NCBI GenBank assembly: GCA_944388635.1
Contig: CALXJN010000123.1
Coordinates: forward strand, 1 to 6,992
Direction: 5' to 3'
DNA length: 6,992 nt
Origin: an uncultured Clostridia bacterium
GTDB lineage: Bacteria > Bacillota > Clostridia > TANB77 > CAG-508
The position numbers and the translations under genes were made by a program. The notes beneath the pieces were generated by a model, which worked only from the letters and a program-made list of their open reading frames with translations, had not been told where the DNA came from and did no database searches. Below are positions 1-4,437 of the stretch, piece after piece (positions within the stretch are counted from its first letter, which is position 1; each line of letters starts with the position of its first letter).

Positions 1-920
1 CAAAAAGAATATGTAGAATTAGGAATCACAACATTTACTGAAAAGGTAAGGGCTGTTATAAAAATACAAGACGGTTGTGATAGATTTTGCTCATATTGTA
101 TAATTCCTTATGCAAGAGGTAGAGTAAGAAGTAGACAAAAATTAGAAATATTAGAAGAAATAAGTAAAATTGCTAAAAAAGGCATAAAAGAAGTTGTACT
201 TACAGGAATACATATTGCATCATATGGAAAAGATTTTAAAGAAAATATAGGATTAATAGATTTATTAGAAGAAATTGATAAAATAGACGGAATAGAAAGA
301 ATTAGGCTTCGGTTCATTAGAACCAAAATTAATAACAGAAGAATTTACAGAAAGATTATCAAAATTAAAACATATTTGTCCGCATTTTCATTTATCACTT
401 CAAAGTGGATGTACAGAAGTTTTAAAAAGAATGAATAGGAGATATACTAAAGAAGAATTTAGGGAAGCGGTAAAAATTATAAGAAAAAGATTTAAAGATG
501 TAATGCTTACAGCTGATATAATTGTGGGCTTTCCAGGAGAAACAGAAAAAGAATTTAATGAAACATATAAATTTTTAGAGGAAATACAATTCTATAAAAT
601 ACATGTTTTTAAATATTCACAAAGAGAAGGAACAAAAGCGGCAGATATGCCAAATCAGGTTTTACCGGAAGTAAAAGAAGAAAGAAGTAGAAAAGTAATA
701 GAGCTTTCAAATAAAATACAACAAGAATATAATAAAAAATATATAGGAAGACAAGTAGAAGTATTAATCGAAGAAAAGCAAGGTAAATATTATAAAGGTC
801 ATACAGAAAACTATATGCTTGTGGAAATAAAAACAGAAAAACAAGATATTGAAAACAGAATAATTAGTATAAAAATAGAAGATACTAAAAACGAGATATT
901 GCTACGGCAAATTAAGCTAG
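1..920 (+). CDS. mtaB: MtaB, tRNA (t6A37) methylthiotransferase; 5' end outside the window; two in-frame CGG +1 shifts
   Basis: Radical-SAM enzyme that adds a methylthio group to t6A at position 37 of tRNAs reading ANN codons, giving ms2t6A. Seen: the cluster motif CDRFCSYC (about residues 26-33 of the visible part), then IIPYARGRVRSR, IERIRL, SLEPKLITEEF, HFHLSLQSGC, ADIIVGFPGE and a C-terminal TRAM-like region starting near YIGRQVEVLI. The N-terminal UPF0004 domain lies before the window. The first frame (1-309) reads as MtaB up to IERIRL, then hits CGG at 310-312. Dropping C310 gives the expected RIRLGSLEP and continues in the second frame. A second CGG at 905-907 would give a tail RQIKLGETRNTNVIKM ending at 955. 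Dropping C905 gives LLGKLS and TAG at 918-920, which looks more like the short ends of this family. The corrected visible part is 305 residues, consistent with a full enzyme of about 430-440. The alternative is a pseudogene. The family call is secure; the 920 end is inferred. Confidence 0.9.
310..312 (+). other. Putative +1 recoding site 1 (in-frame CGG in mtaB)
   Basis: The zero-frame reading is agg ctt CGG ttc, after which the MtaB similarity is lost and a stop follows at 430. Skipping C310 gives agg ctt GGT tca tta gaa, i.e. R-L-G-S-L-E-P, a core motif of the family. No homopolymer lies at the site. No strong Shine-Dalgarno-like stimulator lies upstream and no stop codon lies at the shift, so it does not resemble prfB-type frameshifting. 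That the frame changes here is nearly certain; that ribosomes do it in the cell is inferred. Confidence 0.75.
905..907 (+). other. Putative +1 recoding site 2 (in-frame CGG near the end of mtaB)
   Basis: In the mtaB frame, cta CGG caa is an in-frame CGG. Reading on gives 16 more residues ending at 955. Skipping C905 gives cta GGC aaa tta agc TAG, so the protein ends LLGKLS at 920. The short ending fits the usual C-terminus of the family better, and it stops before the 11-bp-spaced operator-like repeats that begin at 929. Unlike the other three sites, no gene is broken if the shift does not occur, so this one rests on family length and context. Confidence 0.55.
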
Positions 921-928
921 GAGAAACA

Positions 929-956
929 CGTAACACAAATGTAATAAAAATGTAAC
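929..956 (+). promoter_or_regulatory. Three direct repeats, 11-bp period: candidate response-regulator operator
   Basis: CGTAAC at 929-934, TGTAAT at 940-945 and TGTAAC at 951-956 start exactly 11 bp apart, with spacers acaaa and aaaaa. Direct half-sites on an 11-bp helical step are typical for OmpR/PhoB-family regulators. The array lies 32 bp before the -35 box of the promoter serving the 65-residue protein. Similar half-sites (TGTGAC, CGTAAG, A-rich spacers, same step) precede the ABC transporter genes at 3583, which points to the regulator encoded at 1875. Confidence 0.55.
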
Positions 957-987
957 AAAAAAATAATAATTAAAATTTGGAAAAAAC

Positions 988-1016
988 TTGCAAAACTGTA
1001 AAAAATATAGTATAAC
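988..1016 (+). promoter_or_regulatory. Sigma-A-type promoter for the 65-residue protein
   Basis: The -35 box TTGCAA (988-993) and the -10 box TATAAC (1011-1016) are separated by 17 bp. Transcription would start near 1023, leaving a short leader of about 37 nt before the ATG at 1060. The -35 box is identical to that of the next promoter (1375). Confidence 0.65.
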
Positions 1017-1059
1017 TAAATAGAAAAATGTAATAAACTCACAAAGGAGGAATCGATTT

Positions 1060-1257
1060 ATGGAAGAAAATCAAACAACATCATTACCAACAAAATTAGG
1101 ATTTTGGAGTAAATTCAAATCATTTTTATTACAAGATATTTCAGTAGAACTAACACCATATCAACAAAAGGTTGAAGATGAAATTAATGATTTCTTACAT
1201 CAAGACGTAACATGGCAAGGAGTAAAAGGCTTCTTATTCCAAGAAATCAAATTCTAA
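1060..1257 (+). CDS. Small protein of unknown function with three FLxQ[DE][IV] motifs (65 aa)
   Basis: I do not recognise this protein. The start is set by a strong AAAGGAGG (about 1043-1050) nine bases before the ATG. The protein has no signal peptide, cysteine or clear membrane span. It is rich in aromatic residues and carries three copies of a short motif: FLLQDI (residues 22-27), FLHQDV (45-50) and FLFQEI (58-63). The first and third follow K-x (KSFLLQDI, KGFLFQEI), as if a short amphipathic helix had been duplicated. It is its own transcription unit: promoter at 988-1016, hairpin at 1292-1331. Operator-like repeats at 929-956 resemble those upstream of the ABC transporter, so it may belong to the envelope-stress regulon of the neighbouring two-component system. 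A role in peptide sensing or protection is conjecture. Its coding status is well supported by the ribosome site, promoter and clean ORF. Confidence 0.8.
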   Translation: MEENQTTSLPTKLGFWSKFKSFLLQDISVELTPYQQKVEDEINDFLHQDVTWQGVKGFLFQEIKF

Positions 1258-1288
1258 TTTCAATAAGTGTAAATAAATAGATAATAAA

Positions 1289-1334
1289 GGGTGGAGCATA
1301 CTAAAGCTTGCAAAGGTTTTAGTATGCTCCATTT
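1289..1334 (+). terminator. Hairpin with 18-bp stem and GCAA tetraloop, likely terminator of the 65-aa gene
   Basis: Bases 1292-1309 pair with 1314-1331 without a mismatch (two G-U pairs), closed by a GCAA (GNRA) loop at 1310-1313. GGG at 1289-1291 can add G-U pairs with TTT at 1332-1334. The T-tract is only three bases before TTTGTGG, which is weak for an intrinsic terminator, although eight T follow at 1357-1364. It sits 35 bp after the stop codon and before the next promoter. A processing or stability element is the other option. Confidence 0.6.
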
Positions 1335-1374
1335 GTGGTAAAATAAAGAAAAATAATTTTTTTTATAAATTCTA

Positions 1375-1403
1375 TTGCAATACTAAAAGAAAAAGTGTAT
1401 AAT
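1375..1403 (+). promoter_or_regulatory. Sigma-A-type promoter for the 41-residue protein
   Basis: TTGCAA (1375-1380), a 17-bp spacer and a perfect TATAAT (1398-1403). Transcription would start near 1410, giving a leader of about 83 nt before the ATG at 1493. I found no convincing structure in that leader. Confidence 0.7.
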
Positions 1404-1492
1404 GCATAGAGTTTGTTAAATTCTATATATAATTTTAATCTTGAAATTTAATTCAGTTTAAATTCCAAAAAACAAATAGGAGTGATGCTTTA

Positions 1493-1618
1493 ATGGAATT
1501 AGGCTTTTTTAGCGACTTTGTTTATACACATAATAGCGAGAAAAATGCAGACAATTTAAATGATGTAAAAAGCAAAAAGAAAAAACATGAGCGATTAGAA
1601 AAAATAAAAAGAAAATAG
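1493..1618 (+). CDS. Small basic protein, unknown function (41 aa)
   Basis: I do not recognise this protein. The ATG at 1493 is preceded by TAGGAGTG (1477-1484), a good ribosome site, and by a near-consensus promoter at 1375-1403. The predicted protein begins MELGFFSDFVYTHNSEKNAD, a short hydrophobic/acidic head, and ends in a lysine-rich, probably helical tail (KSKKKKHERLEKIKRK). It contains a CGA arginine codon (GAG CGA TTA), the only CGN codon other than the four CGG sites that I found in any gene here. The stop TAG is followed by eight T but no clear hairpin. Hairpins at 1745 and 1803 end the region. The dedicated promoter and ribosome site support real translation. The small size and low-complexity tail leave room for doubt. 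Confidence 0.6.
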   Translation: MELGFFSDFVYTHNSEKNADNLNDVKSKKKKHERLEKIKRK

Positions 1619-1744
1619 TTTTTTTTAAATTCTTTAGAAAGATGTACATATAGAATAACAAACTAAAATTAAGAAAATAATATATAGAAATAAAATTTAT
1701 CTAAAGAAAAAATTAAAAGAAACATCTAATTAAATTTTCTATCA

Positions 1745-1791
1745 TTTTAATATACTAAAAAAATTATAACAATTTTTTTAGTATATTAAAA
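1745..1791. repeat. 21-bp perfect inverted repeat, 5-base loop
   Basis: Bases 1745-1765 are the exact reverse complement of 1771-1791, with loop ATAAC at 1766-1770. The stem has one G-C pair, so it is a poor classical terminator. It contains ATACTAAA/TTTAGTAT, which also forms part of the stem at 1292-1331. It lies between the 41-aa gene and the terminator-like hairpin at 1803. A role as a two-way transcription barrier is possible. The 256 bp between 1619 and 1874 otherwise hold only AT-rich sequence up to this point. Confidence 0.7.
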
Positions 1792-1802
1792 CAAAACTCT
1801 AA

Positions 1803-1828
1803 CCTTACGAAATTGTAAGGCTTTTTTT
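1803..1828 (+). terminator. Short intrinsic terminator before the response regulator (possible operator overlap)
   Basis: CCTTAC (1803-1808) pairs with GTAAGG (1815-1820) around a 6-base loop, followed by C and seven T (1822-1828). This is a standard small terminator. Its arms also form CTTACG and TGTAAG, an inverted pair of the half-site seen as direct repeats at 929 and 3583, and it lies directly upstream of the response-regulator promoter. It could therefore also bind the regulator. Confidence 0.6.
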
Positions 1829-1837
1829 ATGCATTTA

Positions 1838-1846
1838 TGGTATAAT
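1838..1846 (+). promoter_or_regulatory. Extended -10 promoter for the two-component operon
   Basis: TGG directly before TATAAT (1841-1846) forms a TGnTATAAT extended -10 element. I see no good -35 box at 16-18 bp; that region is the terminator T-tract. Transcription would begin near 1853, giving a leader of only about 20 nt before the ATG at 1875. A weak -35 fits either constitutive low expression or activator dependence. Confidence 0.6.
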
Positions 1847-1874
1847 AGTTTATGCAAGAAAGGAAAGATTATCT

Positions 1875-2546
1875 ATGAAAAAAATATTAATTGTTGAAGA
1901 TGATGAAAAACTAAGAAATGAACTGGAAATATTTTTAAATAAAAATGGATATAATGCAAGTTCATTAAAAGAATTTAATAATACCATAAATGATATATTA
2001 AATCAAAAAGCAGATTTAATTTTATTAGATATTAACCTACCAAATATTGATGGAGAATATATTCTAAAAGAAATAAGAAAAGTATCAACAGTACCAGTTA
2101 TAATAATAACAAGTAGAGATAATGAAATACATGAATTATTAAGTATAAGCTATGGTGCAGACCATTATATTACAAAGCCATTTAATATACAAATACTTAT
2201 GGCAAGAATAGTAACATTATTAAAAAGAGCAAGTAATACAGAAGTTATGCAAGATAAAATAAATTGTAATCAATTTATTTTAAATATATCTAAAAACACA
2301 TTAGAAACAGATGAAAAAACAATAGAATTAACTAAAAATGAATTTAGAATATTAAAATATCTTGTACAAAATAGAGGAAAAATAGTTTCGAGAGAAGAAA
2401 TAATGGAGACTTTATGGGAAGATGAAAGTTTTATAGATGACAATACTTTAACCGTAAATATTACAAGGCTTAGAAATAAAATGGAAGAATTAGGCTTAAA
2501 AGAACTTATAGAAACAAAAAGAGGACAAGGATATATGCTAAAATAG
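1875..2546 (+). CDS. OmpR/PhoB-family response regulator, BceR-like (223 aa)
   Basis: DNA-binding half of a two-component system. The receiver domain (about 1-115) has the acidic pair D9/D10, the phosphorylation site D52 (LLDINLP), the switch threonine/serine at T79/S80 and the conserved K101 of the KPF motif. The C-terminal winged helix (about 148-222) shows ELTKNEFRILKYLV, the recognition-helix region DDNTLTVNITRLRNKM and the RGQGYML wing. The length is typical. The start follows AAAGGAAA by about eight bases. The gene lies 12 bp before the kinase start, so the two are co-transcribed. With a short two-TM kinase and a BceAB-type transporter next door, the family context is peptide-antibiotic sensing. 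It probably binds the 11-bp-spaced repeats at 3583 and perhaps at 929. The gene has no CGG codon. The family is certain; BceR-type rests on the neighbours. Confidence 0.95.
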   Translation: MKKILIVEDDEKLRNELEIFLNKNGYNASSLKEFNNTINDILNQKADLILLDINLPNIDGEYILKEIRKVSTVPVIIITSRDNEIHELLSISYGADHYITKPFNIQILMARIVTLLKRASNTEVMQDKINCNQFILNISKNTLETDEKTIELTKNEFRILKYLVQNRGKIVSREEIMETLWEDESFIDDNTLTVNITRLRNKMEELGLKELIETKRGQGYMLK

Positions 2547-2558
2547 AGAGGAGAATTT

Positions 2559-3580
2559 ATGCGGTTTTAAAGAATTTATAAGCGAAAAAATATTAAGTAT
2601 ATCTTTAATAATATTTATAATATTAACAACAGAAATTTTGCTTTTAATTTATCCAATTTCAATTTTTATAAAAATTTATGTACCAGCAATAATAATCATA
2701 AGTTATATAATTGTGATATTATCAGAATATTATTCAAAGAAAAAATTTTACAATGATGTATTAGATACATTAGATAAACTAGAAGAAAAATACTTGATTA
2801 ATGAAATTATTAAAACACCTAATTTTATCGAAGGAAAAATACTTAAGAAGATTCTGAATGATGTAGATAAATCTATGATAGAAAATATAAACAAATATAA
2901 ATATTTTCAAGAAGAGTATAAAGAATATATAGAATTATGGATACATGAAATAAAAATTCCAATAGCAAGTCGGAAAAATGGTAATAGAGAACAATAAAAA
3001 TCAAGCAACAAAAAGTATAAATGAAGAATTGGATAAAATTGAAAATTATGTAGAACAAGCTTTGTATTATGCAAAAAGCAATACAATCGAAAAAGATTAC
3101 TATATAAAAAAATGTATGTTAAAAGAAATGGTAAATGAAAGTATTAAAAGAAATAAGAACACACTTATTCAAGAAAAAATAAGAATAGATTTACATGATT
3201 TAGAAAATCAAGTAAATACAGATAGCAAATGGATAAATTTTATCTTAAACCAAATTATACAAAATAGTATAAAATACATGAAAAAAGAAACAGAAAAAGA
3301 AATAGAAATATATTCAAAGAAAGGTATAGATAAAGTTATATTATACATTACAGATAATGGCATAGGCATAAAGGAGGAAGAAATTAAAAAAGTATTTGAT
3401 AAAGGATTTACTGGAACAAATGGGAGAATGTCAAATAAAAAATCAACAGGAATAGGTCTATATTTATGTAAAAAATTATGTGATAAACTAGGAATAAATA
3501 TAGCACTTGAATCAAAGGAAAATGAAGGCACAACAGTTAAAATTATATTTCCACAAAATAGTTATACAAGTTTTGAGTAA
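2559..3580 (+). CDS. BceS-like intramembrane-sensing histidine kinase with two in-frame CGG +1 shifts (339 aa corrected)
   Basis: Membrane sensor kinase partner of the preceding regulator. The start at 2559 is fixed by AGGAG (2549-2553), five bases upstream, but the zero frame reads ATG CGG TTT TAA and stops at once. Skipping C2562 opens a frame with two membrane spans (about residues 11-30 and 37-54) and almost no external loop, the intramembrane-sensing layout. A second in-frame CGG (2971-2973) follows the phospho-acceptor region WIHEIKIPIAS (H129). Skipping C2971 continues as GKMVIENN and gives the N-box (around N235, NQIIQNSIKY), DNGIGI (265-270), F-box VFDKGF (278-283) and GIGLYLCKKL (297-306). 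The 1022-bp span minus two bases is exactly 339 codons plus stop, a normal family length. Without shifts only fragments would form, separating the H-box from the ATP-binding domain. The alternative is a double-frameshift pseudogene; intact motifs on both sides argue against long decay. Confidence 0.88.
2562..2564 (+). other. Putative +1 recoding site 3 (CGG directly after the kinase start codon)
   Basis: ATG (2559-2561) is followed by CGG, TTT and TAA, so normal reading gives a tripeptide. Skipping C2562 gives ATG GGT TTT AAA GAA TTT and the full N-terminal membrane anchor. Removing one T from the T-run at 2565-2568 would also restore the frame, so taken alone this site has two repairs. The other three sites favour the C of CGG. 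Confidence 0.65.
2971..2973 (+). other. Putative +1 recoding site 4 (CGG after the kinase H-box)
   Basis: The zero frame reads gca agt CGG aaa aat ggt and stops at 2997. Skipping C2971 gives gca agt GGA aaa ATG gta ata gag aac, i.e. PIASGKMVIENN, which has the spacing expected after the H-box in BceS/GraS-type kinases. The run of five A at 2974-2978 is a rival place for an indel, but an indel there changes the frame by the same amount only if one A is surplus. CGG is again the zero-frame codon at the break. Confidence 0.7.
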
Positions 3581-3582
3581 TA

Positions 3583-3610
3583 TGTGACAAAATCGTAAGA
3601 AAAATGAAAT
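3583..3610 (+). promoter_or_regulatory. 11-bp-spaced repeats upstream of the ABC genes: candidate response-regulator site
   Basis: TGTGAC at 3583-3588 and CGTAAG at 3594-3599 start 11 bp apart, and a weaker TGAAAT sits at 3605-3610 on the same step. A TGTAAA follows at 3610-3615. Spacers are aaaat and aaaaa. The layout and half-site match those at 929-956. CGTAAG ends about 45 bp before the -10 of the transporter promoter; the equivalent distance at the small-protein promoter is about 55 bp, one helical turn more. Confidence 0.5.
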
Positions 3611-3619
3611 GTAAATCGA

Positions 3620-3649
3620 TGGCAATACAAAGCTAAAAGAGTCTATAAT
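3620..3649 (+). promoter_or_regulatory. Promoter of the ABC transporter genes, weak -35
   Basis: A perfect TATAAT lies at 3644-3649. The best -35 candidate, TGGCAA (3620-3625), matches the consensus at only about half its positions with an 18-bp spacer. A good -10 with a poor -35 and upstream repeats fits an activator-dependent promoter, as expected for a transporter induced by its own two-component system. Confidence 0.55.
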
Positions 3650-3669
3650 AGCTATATAAGGAGGTTCTT

Positions 3670-4437
3670 ATGGGAAAGGTATTAGAAGTAAAAAACATAG
3701 AAAAATACTATGGAAACAAATCAAACTTAACAAAAGCAATAGACAATATTAGCTTTGATGTTGAAGAAAGAGAATTTGTAGGGATAATGGGGGCATCTGG
3801 AAGCGGAAAGACAACACTTTTGAATTGTATATCTACAATAGATAGAGTAACAGCAGGACATATTCTAGTTGGAGGAAAGGATATTACAAAGCTAAAAGGA
3901 AATCATTTAAACAAATTTAGAAGAGAAGAATTGGGATTTATATTCCAAGATTTTAATTTGCTAGATACACTAACCGCCTATGAAAATATTGCCCTTGCTC
4001 TAACTATCCAAAAAGTAGGAGCAAAAGAAATAGAAATAAGAGTAAAAGATATTGCTGAAAAACTTGATATTACAGACATTTTAAACAAGTATCCATATCA
4101 AGTATCAGGTGGGCAAAAGCAAAGAATTGCATCAGCAAGAGCAATAATAACAAACCCAAAATTAATACTTGCAGATGAGCCAACAGGTGCATTAGATTCA
4201 AAATCTGCTAAAAGATTACTATCTACATTTGTGACATTAAACCAAAAATTACATGCAACAATACTTATGGTAACACATGATGCATTTACAGCAAGTTATG
4301 CAGATAGAATAATATTTATTAAGGACGGTAGGATATTTAACGAGATTATAAAAGGTAATGATACAAGAAAGGAATTTTTTGAAAAAATAATTGAAGTGCA
4401 AACACTTCTCGGAGGTGATTTAAATGATGTTATTTAA
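3670..4437 (+). CDS. ABC transporter ATP-binding protein, BceA-like (255 aa)
   Basis: ATPase subunit of a peptide-antibiotic sensing/resistance transporter of the MacB/LolD-related BceAB class. Motifs in order: Walker A GASGSGKTT (residues 41-49), Q-loop FIFQDFNLLD (Q93), signature VSGGQKQR (145-152), Walker B LILADEP (165-171, catalytic E170), D-loop GALDS (173-177) and H-loop histidine H203. All catalytic residues are present. The length is typical. AAGGAGG (3658-3664) lies five bases before the ATG. The last 14 bp overlap the permease start, so the two are translationally coupled. The BceA assignment rests on the neighbouring FtsX-type permease with its large outer domain and on the two-component genes. 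The substrate cannot be read from the sequence. The three CGG trinucleotides inside are all out of frame. Confidence 0.95.
   Translation: MGKVLEVKNIEKYYGNKSNLTKAIDNISFDVEEREFVGIMGASGSGKTTLLNCISTIDRVTAGHILVGGKDITKLKGNHLNKFRREELGFIFQDFNLLDTLTAYENIALALTIQKVGAKEIEIRVKDIAEKLDITDILNKYPYQVSGGQKQRIASARAIITNPKLILADEPTGALDSKSAKRLLSTFVTLNQKLHATILMVTHDAFTASYADRIIFIKDGRIFNEIIKGNDTRKEFFEKIIEVQTLLGGDLNDVI

Noticed and set aside
108..326. Minus-strand ORF opposite mtaB, and similar ones at 2873, 3208, 4543, 5089 and 5986
   Set aside because: They lie antisense to well-supported genes, show no recognisable family or ribosome site, and have the composition expected of reverse reading of AT-rich coding DNA.
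1485..1493. Mini-ORF ATG-CTT-TAA overlapping the ATG at 1493
   Set aside because: Two codons with no evidence of function; the overlap of stop and start by one base is easily chance.
310..2973. Simple reassignment of CGG to another amino acid
   Set aside because: Reassigning a triplet would not change the reading frame, and the frame must change by +1 at sites 1, 3 and 4 to keep the proteins intact.
2638..2997. Kinase starting at TTG 2638
   Set aside because: No ribosome site precedes it and it would cut into the first membrane span. AGGAG before ATG 2559 is far better.
300..3000. mtaB and the kinase as ordinary pseudogenes or random sequencing errors
   Set aside because: All breaks fall on a zero-frame CGG with the same correction, the rest of both proteins keeps its motifs, and the corrected lengths are normal. 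A systematic artefact inserting C before GG is not excluded without reads, but the many other GG and CGG positions in the window are unaffected.
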